A stretch of DNA of 64,000 nucleotides, from positions 74,055-138,054 of the forward strand of contig DLMJ01000001.1 in the NCBI GenBank assembly GCA_002479255.1, written 5' to 3'. Shown here in pieces: positions 1 to 7,803 of this stretch. Under the pieces are notes generated by a model. The model saw nothing but the letters and a program-made list of their open reading frames with translations, made no database searches and was not told where the DNA came from. The translations under genes were made by a program, and so were the position numbers. Numbering within the stretch: the stretch's first letter is position 1; the number at the start of each line of letters is the position of its first letter. Source of the stretch: Candidatus Binatus soli. GTDB lineage: Bacteria; Desulfobacterota; Binatia; Binatales; Binataceae.

Positions 1-152
1 GGTGAAATACCGCTCTTGCCGTTGAGCAGGTTGTTAAGGGCCTGCCGCGTGACTCCGAGCACCTTGGCGCCCTCGGTCACGGTCAAGCCAAGCGGCTCAA
101 GGCAATCGTGCCGGACGGTCAGGCCGGGATGCGGTGGGTTCTTCATTGCCAT
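1..152 (-). CDS. higA: HigA-type antitoxin, XRE family (partial, cut by window start)
   Basis: Only the first 50 codons are present; the gene runs off the left edge. The reading begins MAMKNPPHPG and contains CLEPLGLTVTEGAKVLGV followed by TRQALNNLLNGKSGIS, the hallmark N-terminus of HigA antitoxins: a helix-turn-helix that binds the operon's own promoter while the protein neutralises the HigB RNase. It lies 15 bases downstream of higB on the same strand, the toxin-first order typical of higBA. ATG at 152 is used; an in-frame second ATG at 146 is equally possible. The HTH residues seen are intact, so the antitoxin is probably functional, but its C-terminus cannot be judged. Confidence 0.85.
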   Translation of the reverse strand, partial: MAMKNPPHPGLTVRHDCLEPLGLTVTEGAKVLGVTRQALNNLLNGKSGIS

Positions 153-167
153 GTCTCCATCTCCTTT

Positions 168-446
168 TCAGTGGTAATCGATCAAATCAACATCGGTGAC
201 GTCGCCGTCCTCAAAGCGAAAAATAATGCGCCAGTTGGCGCGGATTGTGACGCTCCAGTAGCCGGCGAGGTCGCCCTTAAGCGGGTGCAACCTGAAGCCA
301 GGCAGGTTCATATCCTCGGGCCGTGCCGCACGGTTCAAAAGTGCCAGCACGCGGGCGATTTTATCGATATGCTCGGCATTCAAGCCGCGGCGGTCGTCAT
401 CTGCGTAAAGGCGTTTCAGGCCCCGGTGTCGAAAACGTATGAGCAT
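168..446 (-). CDS. higB: HigB/RelE-family toxin
   Basis: A 92-residue protein of the RelE/ParE superfamily, HigB subgroup, expected to be a ribosome-dependent mRNA endonuclease in the cytoplasm. It begins MLIRFRHRGLKRLY and has the family blocks DMNLPGFRLHPLKGD, GYWSVTIRANWRIIFRF and the C-terminal DVDLIDYH. The length is exactly that of the family. It precedes the higA-type antitoxin by 15 bases, so the two form one toxin-first operon. The ATG at 446 lies 8 bases from a -10-like box, so the message may be nearly leaderless. No frameshift or missing block is visible. The pair sits outside the comEC relic, at the outer edge of the accessory island. Confidence 0.92.
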   Translation of the reverse strand: MLIRFRHRGLKRLYADDDRRGLNAEHIDKIARVLALLNRAARPEDMNLPGFRLHPLKGDLAGYWSVTIRANWRIIFRFEDGDVTDVDLIDYH

Positions 447-454
447 CTGCGATA

Positions 455-483
455 GTTGTAAAGTGATAATTGTCGCTTGTCAA
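455..483 (-). promoter_or_regulatory. Predicted higBA promoter
   Basis: On the minus strand a perfect -35 TTGACA (478-483) is followed by 17 bases and a -10-like TACAAC (455-460). The expected transcription start falls 1-2 bases from the higB ATG, leaving almost no leader. The match is to sigma-70 consensus by eye only. Confidence 0.55.
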
Positions 484-595
484 CTGGTTTTTCTGAAGGC
501 CGAGGAAAGCCGCGCCGGCTACATTTGTGACAAGCACCGGACGATTGCTCTGACCGTGCGACGCGGACACTGTGGCTGCGTTCCAGCGGCGGTGA

Positions 596-735
596 CTAAT
601 GTCGGGCGGCGGAGGGAGCGGACGGGACGAGGTGGATTGGACTGGCGGGGCGGGCGCGGAAAGTTCGCACCGTCATCCGATCCGGTGTGGCATCAACCAT
701 CACGGCGCCGTCGAGGTCGGTGCGCATCAGGAGGG
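596..735 (-). pseudogene. Relic of a comEC 3' end
   Basis: On the minus strand this reads in frame LLMRTDLDGAVMVDATPD, then RMTVRTFRARPASPIHLVP and a short tail ending at a TAG at 596-598. That is the C-terminus of ComEC, nearly the same as the intact gene's tail at 2728-2850 (ATRDRMTVRTF, APGAAPIHLVP). The differences are conservative at the protein level, so the copy came from a comEC that had been under selection. Similarity stops near 735, where an in-frame TAA appears upstream. No start codon or body of the gene is present. The flanking stretches 484-595 and 736-878 hold nothing I can identify. Confidence 0.85.
622..733. repeat. Direct repeat copy A (comEC tail)
   Basis: This stretch aligns without gaps to 2730-2841, with about nine mismatches by hand count. 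Both start ACGGGACGAGGTGGATTGG and share TTCGCACCGTCATCCGATCC and ACGGCGCCGTCGAGGTCGGT. The two copies bracket the AbiE segment in the same orientation. Confidence 0.9.
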
Positions 736-878
736 CGCTCCTTTACACAAGTTCCAGCCGGAGTTGACGGCCCACGGCTATTCCGTCGCCTAACATCGTC
801 GATCCGTCAAAGATTCCTCGATCTGATGGCCAACAGTAACTCTTAAGACGGGACACTACGCCCGCCCTGCCGCTGCCA

Positions 879-1151
879 TCAGCCTGCGTGTTTCGTCTTG
901 ATGAAGTTCTTCACCATGTTCAACAGATACTGCGTTGGCTCAGGCATTGGATGGCTCTTGCCTCGCGGCGTTTGGCGCTCGTGCGCCTTATATCTGCGAG
1001 TGATCTTGTTCCAATCTTCGTGATACATTTCTTGGAACTTTGCTACGAAGTTTTCAGGTCAAGACCCCGTAGGCAAGGCTGCATTGACTGCTTCCAGCTT
1101 CTCCGCCTTTTTCAGTACGATTTGGCCTTTCGGTGAATGTTTTCTGCCCAC
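879..1151 (-). pseudogene. Small ORF (90 codons) interrupted by one in-frame TGA
   Basis: Reading leftward from a GTG at 1151, with GGAGG seven bases upstream, gives VGRKHSPKGQIVLKKAEKLE, AVNAALPTGS, then TGA at 1059-1061, and continues in the same frame as PENFVAKFQEMYHEDWNKI, TRRYKAHERQTPRGKSHPMP, EPTQYLLNMVKNFIKTKHAG and a final TGA at 879. The codons on both sides look like a real soluble, Lys/His-rich protein, and the interruption is a single codon (CGA to TGA would explain it). I do not recognise the family. It lies between the comEC relic and the AbiE toxin on the same strand. The second half could still be made from the ATG at codon 42. A sequencing error is also possible. Confidence 0.6.
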
Positions 1152-1231
1152 GAACAACCTCCGCTGGCGCGGATTCTACCACGCGCCCGGTTGGAGCTTC
1201 TTGTTGGCCGCTGCTGGTCCATGCGTTCCAA

Positions 1232-2155
1232 TTAACGCTTCGACTTCCCCGCAAGGTCTCTGAGAGTTTCGAGGCACGCTGCGTAGTCCGCGAGGTCGCC
1301 ATAGACCATGTTCCGCTGAAATTCATCGTATCGCTGGCGGTAGGTGGGATCGCTCGCGAGGCTGTCTATGGCCCGTAAGGTCTCGCCTGCGGGGTTCTCA
1401 CGATATGCCGGGAATTGATTCCCGTAAGCCTCGGCGTCGGCCAGCATGATTGCGTTCAGCAAGGAGGCGACCTCAACCGGATCATAGCGGTCGCGGGCGA
1501 CATGCAGATCGTAAATGTGGCGCACGAGCGTATCGTCGCGTGCACGGTCGGCATTGGCAAGCTCGGCGCCCACACGCCGGGTCAAGGCGACGAATTTATC
1601 CGCTGCTGTCTCGACGATTGAGACGCATGCGATATTGGCGATCTCGGGAGGACGCTGGAAAGCCTCTGCCACGAATGAACTGACTGGCAGATCAATCGCC
1701 TGGATTCTAAGCGGCCAAACCGATATCTCGATCTGGATTTCTGGCCGCAGAGCTCCCTCTCCACGCAAAAGCGGATCGTAGGGCAAGCGGTAAATCGTGT
1801 AGCGGCTTTCGTTCCGGGATTCCCTGTACGCCGGGTTGTCAGGATCGAAGCGGAACCCCGCTGCCAGAAGCGCTTCGGTGATTGTTTCCCGCAATCGGCG
1901 CAATGCGGGGCGTGTCGGTTCAGGGTCGGAGACAATTCTCAAATCGATGTCTTCTGACATCCGGCGAATTATGCGATGAGCCCGGCTTAATGATGTACCG
2001 CCGCCGAAAACCAAACGGCACGGTGCTGTGTCGGTCGCGTTTACCGCAGCGAGCGCCCGTACGACGCGGAAGTCTTTTTCCACGAGCGCCGCGCTTGGCA
2101 ATCCGAAGTGCGCCTGGACTTCCAGCAGATCCTGCAGCGTGATTTCATCGCTCAA
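1232..2155 (-). CDS. AbiEii-type nucleotidyltransferase toxin
   Basis: A 307-residue protein of the AbiEii/AbiGii family, the toxin half of type IV abortive-infection toxin-antitoxin systems; known members are cytoplasmic nucleotidyltransferases that arrest growth, some by modifying tRNA. The family core is visible: VFGGGTSL at residues 49-56 (the G-S/T loop) and RRMSEDIDLRI at 64-74, whose D-x-D binds metal. A VSIVETAADKFVAL segment in the second half is also typical. It starts 11 bases inside the end of the DUF6088 gene, so the two are translationally coupled. The C-terminus is complete. It is the main cargo of the segment bracketed by the comEC-tail repeats. Confidence 0.92.
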   Translation of the reverse strand: MSDEITLQDLLEVQAHFGLPSAALVEKDFRVVRALAAVNATDTAPCRLVFGGGTSLSRAHRIIRRMSEDIDLRIVSDPEPTRPALRRLRETITEALLAAGFRFDPDNPAYRESRNESRYTIYRLPYDPLLRGEGALRPEIQIEISVWPLRIQAIDLPVSSFVAEAFQRPPEIANIACVSIVETAADKFVALTRRVGAELANADRARDDTLVRHIYDLHVARDRYDPVEVASLLNAIMLADAEAYGNQFPAYRENPAGETLRAIDSLASDPTYRQRYDEFQRNMVYGDLADYAACLETLRDLAGKSKR

Positions 2156-2558
2156 GGATGAGTTCCGTGTTCCCGTCTCGGAGCTGGCGCGAAAAACGCC
2201 CTTTCACGCGGACAACAGGGTTGACCGGCACCTGGGTTGACCGGCCTTCGTTATAAGCGCGCTCGGCTTCGGTCGGCTCCCACGCGACGCCAAGCTTGGT
2301 GAGTGCTTGGCGTGCTGCGCCGATGAACCCGGTTTGACTGTACAGAATCGGCTTACCGGAGAGCCGAGAGATCGTCGCGCGGCCATAAACGCCGTAGCCG
2401 AGGCGGACGAGACGATCGTCGCGCACGAGACTGCGCAGGGCGCGTAGAACCTGGTCTTCACCACCGAGGTCGGTGAACTCACGAGGGAGGAACACATCGT
2501 CGCGTTTTCGAGCGATCCGTGTCTTCACTCTTTCGAGCAGTGTCTTGCGCTGTGCCAT
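2145..2558 (-). CDS. AbiEi-like antitoxin / DUF6088 protein
   Basis: A 137-residue cytoplasmic protein with an N-terminal winged-helix part (residues about 1-60, with FLPREFTDLGGEDQVLRAL and LVRLGYGVYGRA), matching the DUF6088 proteins that accompany AbiEii toxins. In characterised AbiE systems this partner both neutralises the toxin and represses its own promoter. It overlaps the toxin start by 11 bases. A good sigma-70 promoter and a pair of 13-base direct repeats lie just upstream of its ATG, which fits autoregulation. Canonical AbiEi is longer, with a separate C-terminal antitoxin domain; this short form is closer to DUF6088, so the neutralising mechanism is inferred. Confidence 0.85.
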   Translation of the reverse strand: MAQRKTLLERVKTRIARKRDDVFLPREFTDLGGEDQVLRALRSLVRDDRLVRLGYGVYGRATISRLSGKPILYSQTGFIGAARQALTKLGVAWEPTEAERAYNEGRSTQVPVNPVVRVKGRFSRQLRDGNTELILER

Positions 2559-2570
2559 GACGTGCCCCTA

Positions 2571-2607
2571 CAAAAACCCGACACTCATCATATGCAAAAA
2601 CCCGACA
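2571..2607 (-). repeat. Two 13-base direct repeats in the AbiE promoter
   Basis: The unit CAAAAACCCGACA occurs at 2571-2583 and 2595-2607 (minus-strand TGTCGGGTTTTTG), with a 24-base period. One copy lies in the -35/-10 spacer and the other over the expected transcription start, placing them well as operator half-sites for the DUF6088 protein. Confidence 0.7.
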
Positions 2608-2615
2608 ACTTGCAA
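2587..2615 (-). promoter_or_regulatory. Predicted abiE operon promoter
   Basis: Minus-strand -35 TTGCAA (2610-2615), 17 bases, then -10 TATGAT (2587-2592). The expected start is near 2580, about 22 bases before the DUF6088 ATG. The direct repeats overlap this promoter. Confidence 0.65.
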
Positions 2616-2727
2616 GGCTTAGTTTGTTAGATTCCTCTTGGTTCCTGGGGCTTTTTCTTTAGTCGAGCCATAACCCTGAACTGCTAAAGCCTACTATGCT
2701 TCATGGGCCTGAATCGGCGGTGGGCGA

Positions 2728-5337
2728 CTACGGGACGAGGTGGATTGGAGCGGCGCCGGGGGCGCGGAAAGTTCGCACCGTCATCCGATCCCGTGTCGCA
2801 TCAACCATCACGGCGCCGTCGAGGTCGGTGCGCATCAGGACGGCGCCCGCTTCCACGTAGCGTTCGACAACCACGGCCGACGGAAAATGAAAATGATTCA
2901 AATATCCGTCCGAGATGACCACAGCCTCCGGATGCACGGCGGCGATGAAGGCCGGCGTTGAGGAACTAGCGCTGCCATGATGCGGCACCTTGAGCATCGT
3001 CGCGTGAAGATCGCCGCGGTTCTCGACCATCGCGTGCTCGCCGGCCGATTCGAGGTCGCCGGTGAACAGCAATGACGAGCTTCCGAAACTGAATCGCAAC
3101 ACCATCGAGCTGTTGTTATGCGTCCTCGCGGCGCCGGTGCTCCCGTTGAGCGACGAAATCGCAACGCCGCCGATCGCCGCGACCGGCGCCGTATCGCCCA
3201 CCTGCACCATCGGAATTCCGGCGCGCGCGAGGTCGTCCATCAGGCGTGCGTAGCTCACGTCGCGGCTCGCAACTCCCGTGGTCCAGAACGCCCGTGGCGC
3301 GAAGTTCATGGCGATAAAATCCAGACCGCCGAAATGGTCGAGGTCGGGATGGCTCAGCGCAAGGTAATCGACGCGCATGATTTTTTGCGACCATAAATAT
3401 GCCGCGACAATCCGCTCACCCGTGTCGTAGCCGCCGTAGGAGCTGCCGCCATCGATCACCATCACGCGCGAGCCGGGAAATCGCACCACCGCGCCGTCGC
3501 CCTCGCCCACCGACAGGAACGTCACGCGCAGATCGGGATTGAAGAAGCGGTCGTAGGTCCAGCATCCCGCGTCAACTATCAGCACGAGCGCCAGCGCAAT
3601 GGCGCATCGCGCATGCCATCCGAATCCGGGCTTGGCCGCAGGGTCGTTCAGAACGTCCTCGCGAGTCCCCTCGTCGAGCGATCGCTTTCCGGTTATCGCC
3701 GCGGCAAGCGGAGCGAGCAACCAAATCATCAGCAGCCCATAGGCGATTGCGAGTTCGAGAATCGTCGGCGTGAAGATACGGAACCATGCCAACGGCCAAT
3801 CGACGAACCAGGCTGCCAGCCAGTTGCCGGCCGCAAGCGCGTGCGCGCCGAATAGCAGGATCGGGCGCGCGGCCGGCTCCGAAAAGAAACTCAATGCGGC
3901 GGCAACCAGACCGCTGATCGTGGCGCCGAATGCCATGATCGGCACCACCACGGCGTTTGCGACCAGGCCGACAACCGCAAACTGGTTGAAGTGGTACGCG
4001 GTGAGAGGAGCCGTCCCGACCATCGCCCAGAAGGACACCGCGAGATAGCCGGCAAGGGCTTCCAGAAATCGCCATCGTGGCGACGAGGGTTCGCCGGGAA
4101 GCATCCCGATGCGTTTGCGGCGCGCGAACCAGGCGGCAGACCGGCGCATCCCGAGCAGGATCACAATCACCGACGCAAACGAGAGCTGAAACCCGATGTC
4201 CGCGGTCGAACCGGGAAGCGCGACGCAAATCACGATCGCAGCAAGGGCCAACGACGCGATCGCTTCGCGAGAACGGTCGATCGCCACGGCCAGCATATAC
4301 GCGAGCACCATCACCAGCGCCCGCATCGTGGACACGTGATGCCCCGCGATCGACGCGTACCCGCATACCGCCAGCATAGCGGCGATCGCGGCCACCTTGT
4401 TCGCGTAACCGCGGTTTGCCAGCCCCGGGAACAGCATCATCGCAAGCCGCACCACGGCGAAGATCGCGGCCGCCATGATGCTCAAGTGCAGTCCTGAGAT
4501 AACCAGCAAATGGGCCATCCCGGTGCGCGCGAATGTATTGCGAAGCGGCTCGCCGATTTCGCCGCGATCGCCGATCACGAGCGCGCGCATCTCGGCGTTT
4601 TCAGGATAAGCAAGGTTCCGATCGAAGAACTCGCCGATCTGAGTTCTTATCGCTTCAATCCGGCTCGACGGAAAGCTCGAACGATGCCCGATGATTTGAA
4701 ATCCCACCGAACCGAGCGATCCCTTCGGCGCGGTCATCGTCGCGTCAATGCCGTCGCGCGCCATCTGTCCCGCGTAGTCGAATTCGCCGGGATTCCCGTA
4801 GTTGCGGGGAAAATGAATTCGCGCGCTCAGCCTGATTTCGTCGCCCAGCTTGAAACCCCCGCCACCGAGCACCGCGATTCGGACATTGCCGCCGGACGGC
4901 AGCATAGCGCCGCCATGCTCGGCGGCTCGCTCGACCGTGATGTACAGCCGATCGCCATAAGCTTCGCGCTCGATCTCGCGATACAGGCGTCCTTCGATCG
5001 TAACGCGCGAACCGTCCGCCATCGTGGCGATGCCATGTGACTCGCGCGGCGGATCGAGCACGTTCGCAACGGCCACTGTCGCGGCCAGTGCAAGAGCAAC
5101 GTACGCCGCCGCAAGGCCGAGCGTGGGTCGGGCAGCGAGAAACGCGCCGAGCGCGAATACGCCGAGCGCCAGCGCAAGCCATAGTGGAATCGCGATGTGA
5201 AGATTGCCAAGCGCATCTCCCGCGGCTACGGAGATTGCGACCGCGTAGATCGGCGCAATCCGTTCAAGCAGGCTGAATGCCGGGATCGGAGGTAAAATCT
5301 CGCTGGGCCTGATCGAGTGCAGTCCGACAGGCCGCAA
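2728..5337 (-). CDS. comEC: ComEC/Rec2 DNA-uptake channel protein
   Basis: An 869-residue inner-membrane protein that forms the channel for single-stranded DNA during natural transformation. It shows the full architecture: an N-terminal DUF4131 region with several membrane helices, the Competence domain with LLVISGLHLSIM near residue 280, and a C-terminal metallo-beta-lactamase domain with HPDLDHFGG near 662-670 and HHGSASSS near 785-792. The start used is TTG at 5337, the only plausible start before strong family similarity, without a clear ribosome site. 5338-5489 contains nothing I recognise. The last 112 bases are duplicated at 622-733, so this gene's 3' end is the junction with the accessory island. 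No other competence gene is in the window. Confidence 0.93.
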   Translation of the reverse strand: MRPVGLHSIRPSEILPPIPAFSLLERIAPIYAVAISVAAGDALGNLHIAIPLWLALALGVFALGAFLAARPTLGLAAAYVALALAATVAVANVLDPPRESHGIATMADGSRVTIEGRLYREIEREAYGDRLYITVERAAEHGGAMLPSGGNVRIAVLGGGGFKLGDEIRLSARIHFPRNYGNPGEFDYAGQMARDGIDATMTAPKGSLGSVGFQIIGHRSSFPSSRIEAIRTQIGEFFDRNLAYPENAEMRALVIGDRGEIGEPLRNTFARTGMAHLLVISGLHLSIMAAAIFAVVRLAMMLFPGLANRGYANKVAAIAAMLAVCGYASIAGHHVSTMRALVMVLAYMLAVAIDRSREAIASLALAAIVICVALPGSTADIGFQLSFASVIVILLGMRRSAAWFARRKRIGMLPGEPSSPRWRFLEALAGYLAVSFWAMVGTAPLTAYHFNQFAVVGLVANAVVVPIMAFGATISGLVAAALSFFSEPAARPILLFGAHALAAGNWLAAWFVDWPLAWFRIFTPTILELAIAYGLLMIWLLAPLAAAITGKRSLDEGTREDVLNDPAAKPGFGWHARCAIALALVLIVDAGCWTYDRFFNPDLRVTFLSVGEGDGAVVRFPGSRVMVIDGGSSYGGYDTGERIVAAYLWSQKIMRVDYLALSHPDLDHFGGLDFIAMNFAPRAFWTTGVASRDVSYARLMDDLARAGIPMVQVGDTAPVAAIGGVAISSLNGSTGAARTHNNSSMVLRFSFGSSSLLFTGDLESAGEHAMVENRGDLHATMLKVPHHGSASSSTPAFIAAVHPEAVVISDGYLNHFHFPSAVVVERYVEAGAVLMRTDLDGAVMVDATRDRMTVRTFRAPGAAPIHLVP
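2730..2841. repeat. Direct repeat copy B (tail of intact comEC)
   Basis: This partner of 622-733 includes the comEC stop codon (TAG, 2728-2730) and its last 37 codons. Between the two copies lie the broken ORF and the AbiE pair. Confidence 0.9.
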
Positions 5338-5489
5338 TGCGGCGCGTTTTGCGGAAAGTGCTCCCGCAGCGATAGCTAGGCACTCCTTTGCGCATCAGCG
5401 GCGGCGTGAGGTCGATGTTGACTTGAAGATTATGCGCCGACACAAGCAAGTAGCGCGACCGACGATGTGTGCTCTGGGGAACTTTCGCG

Positions 5490-7610
5490 TCAATCGCGGG
5501 CGGGTGCGTGATTGGCTCGCGCGCCGGCGTTATTGGCGGGAATGGCGGATGAAGCGAGTGGAAGAGGCGGTTGGTCGGCGGATTCTTCGACGTCGAGCAG
5601 CGCAGTCATTTCGTCGAGATGCCGGCGAATCTCGGCGGCAAGTTCGCGATTGAGTCCCTTCACCGCCGCAATCTCGTCGGTGGTCGCCTCGCGAATCCGT
5701 TTGAGACTCCCGAAATGACGGAGCATCGCGCGCCGCCGGACCGGGCCGACGCCGTCGATATCGTCGAGGACCGAGCGCAGCCGTGCGCGGCGCCTTAGTT
5801 CGCGGTTGTAGGCGATCGCGAATCGATGCGCCTCGTCGCGAATCCTCACGAGCAGGAACAGCGCGGTCGAATTTTTCGGCAGGACGATCGGATCCTTGCG
5901 CCTGGGAACGAAGACGCGCTCCTCGGATTTCGTCACTTCTTTTTCGCGCCGGTCGTTCAGAACATGCTGCTTGGCCAGCGACACGCAATCGATGTGATCG
6001 GCAAGCTTGAACTCGCGGATCACTTCGAGCGCGACGTTCAGTTGTCCCTTGCCGCCGTCGATGACCCACAAGTCCGGGTATTCGTTTTCGCGCACCGCGC
6101 GTTCGAGCCGGCGCTTCAAGACTTCGTACATGCCGGCGAAGTCATCCTGGCCTTCGAAACTGCGAATCCGGTACCGGCGGTAGAGATTCTTTTGCGGCTC
6201 GCCTTCGTCGAAAGTCACCTGCGACCCGACCACCATCGAGCCCTGCAGATTCGAGATGTCGTAGCATTCCATCCGCTTGGGCGTGTTGCGCAGACCCAGC
6301 TTGGCGCGCAGGTCCTCGAGCATCCGCTCGCGGGTTTTTTCGTTGTCGCGCCGCGAGGCAAAGCTTTGGCGCGCGTTGTCCATCGCCATTTCCAGCAGAC
6401 GGAGCTTCTCGCCACGCTGCGGCTGAAACACTTCGCATTTCTTGCCGCGCCGCTCTGAGAGCAGCTCTGCGCGCACGGCGGCATCCTCCAACTCGACCGG
6501 CACGATCACTTCGTCGGGGATATTGCGCGCGCCCGAGTAATACTGAGTCAGCAGATCGGAAAGAATTTCGTGAACCGGAAATTCCAGGTCCTGAAAGCTC
6601 CATCCCTGGGTGCTGGTCAGCTTTCCGCCGCGGACGATCAGGACGATCGCCTCGATGAAGCCGCCCTCGCGGTAGATTCCGAACACGTCCTCGTCGATTC
6701 CCCAGTGATGCAGGACGGTTTGCCGCTCGACGGTTTTTTCGATCGCGCGCACGCGATCGCGGACCCGCGCAGCCTGCTCGAACTCGAGGCGCGACGCGTG
6801 ATCCTTCATCAGGTCGCGCATCTCGCGGAGCAGCTCGAGATTTTTTCCTTCGAGCAGCATCTGCGCCGCGTGCAAATGGCGGCCATACTCTTCGCGATCG
6901 ACCGGCAAACAGCACGGCCCGAGGCACCGCTTGATCTGATATTCGAGGCACGGCCGCGAGCGGTTGCGGAACACCGCGTCGGTGCAGGTGCGCAGCGGAA
7001 AGACTTTGCGGATGACGTCGATCGTCTCGCGCAGTCCGTCGGCCGAACCGAACGGCCCGAAGTAGCGGCCGCCGTCCTTGACGATCTTGCGCGTGACCGT
7101 GATTCGCGGCCATGCGTGATTGGTGATCTTCGCGCTCAGGTACGATTTGTCGTCCTTGAGGCGGATATTGTACCTGGGCCGGTACTGTTTGATCAGATTG
7201 TTTTCGAGGATCAGCGCCTCCTTCTCGCTCGCCGTGACTATCGTGTCGAAGTCGCGCACCCGCCGCATCAGGAACCGAACCTGGAAGCGTCCGTCGCCAC
7301 CCTCGCGGAAATATGCGCGCACGCGGGAGCGCAGCGACTTGGCCTTGCCGACGTAAAGTACCTTGCCGGCGCGATCGCGAAGCAGATAGACGCCCGGCTC
7401 GGTCGAGGCAGCCTCCAGCTTTTGGTCGATAGAGACCGATTCGTCCCGGACTGCGCGCGAATCGGAGGCCGCGGCCTGCCCGGTCTGCGCGGGCGCGTCC
7501 TTGGGATAATCGATCAGCGAGCCGTAATCCGGGCCGGTCGGCTCGCCGCCAGCGGGTTCAGGCGGAGTTTCGTTTGCACCGCGCTTTTCGTTTCGATCTT
7601 CCGGGCTCAT
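5490..7610 (-). CDS. uvrC: Excinuclease ABC subunit C
   Basis: UvrC makes the 3' and 5' incisions beside DNA lesions in the UvrABC nucleotide-excision repair complex. From the ATG at 7610 it is 706 residues. GVYLLRDRAGKVLYVGKAKS at 72-91 is the GIY-YIG nuclease; a Cys cluster in CLEYQIKRCLGPCC probably holds the family's iron-sulfur cluster; the UVR motif follows (FEQAARVRDRVRAIEK); MECYDISNLQGS is the endonuclease homology region; and DDIDGVGPVRRRAML is the C-terminal helix-hairpin-helix. Residues 1-65 are an acidic, Pro-rich extension before the conserved core. The reading frame stays open 38 codons further upstream, but an extended -10 box lies 10 bases before the chosen ATG, so upstream starts would precede the transcript. 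Confidence 0.95.
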   Translation of the reverse strand: MSPEDRNEKRGANETPPEPAGGEPTGPDYGSLIDYPKDAPAQTGQAAASDSRAVRDESVSIDQKLEAASTEPGVYLLRDRAGKVLYVGKAKSLRSRVRAYFREGGDGRFQVRFLMRRVRDFDTIVTASEKEALILENNLIKQYRPRYNIRLKDDKSYLSAKITNHAWPRITVTRKIVKDGGRYFGPFGSADGLRETIDVIRKVFPLRTCTDAVFRNRSRPCLEYQIKRCLGPCCLPVDREEYGRHLHAAQMLLEGKNLELLREMRDLMKDHASRLEFEQAARVRDRVRAIEKTVERQTVLHHWGIDEDVFGIYREGGFIEAIVLIVRGGKLTSTQGWSFQDLEFPVHEILSDLLTQYYSGARNIPDEVIVPVELEDAAVRAELLSERRGKKCEVFQPQRGEKLRLLEMAMDNARQSFASRRDNEKTRERMLEDLRAKLGLRNTPKRMECYDISNLQGSMVVGSQVTFDEGEPQKNLYRRYRIRSFEGQDDFAGMYEVLKRRLERAVRENEYPDLWVIDGGKGQLNVALEVIREFKLADHIDCVSLAKQHVLNDRREKEVTKSEERVFVPRRKDPIVLPKNSTALFLLVRIRDEAHRFAIAYNRELRRRARLRSVLDDIDGVGPVRRRAMLRHFGSLKRIREATTDEIAAVKGLNRELAAEIRRHLDEMTALLDVEESADQPPLPLASSAIPANNAGARANHAPARD

Positions 7611-7620
7611 CGTCGCGGCT

Positions 7621-7629
7621 ATTATATCA
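7621..7629 (-). promoter_or_regulatory. Extended -10 promoter of uvrC
   Basis: Minus-strand TGATATAAT is a perfect -10 with the TGn extension, ending 10 bases before the uvrC ATG. The predicted leader is only 3-4 bases. No convincing -35 is present, as expected for an extended -10 promoter. Confidence 0.6.
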
Positions 7630-7803
7630 ATGGGGGCGCCAAGTATCCGCTGTCTTCCGAAAAGTTGCGGTCCCCCGCTTCGAGTGTCTCTCACCGGCGG
7701 CCTGGCAACCGTTACCCGCTTCAAGTCGGGGTCTGCTACTTAGCTCGATGCGTGTCACGCGCGTTGCGTGCCATCGTAATCTTTTAAGCAGAGGAAATCT
7801 GAA

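Noticed and set aside
6570..7787. A 405-codon open frame antisense to uvrC
   Set aside because: Complement of conserved UvrC domains, with no independent evidence.
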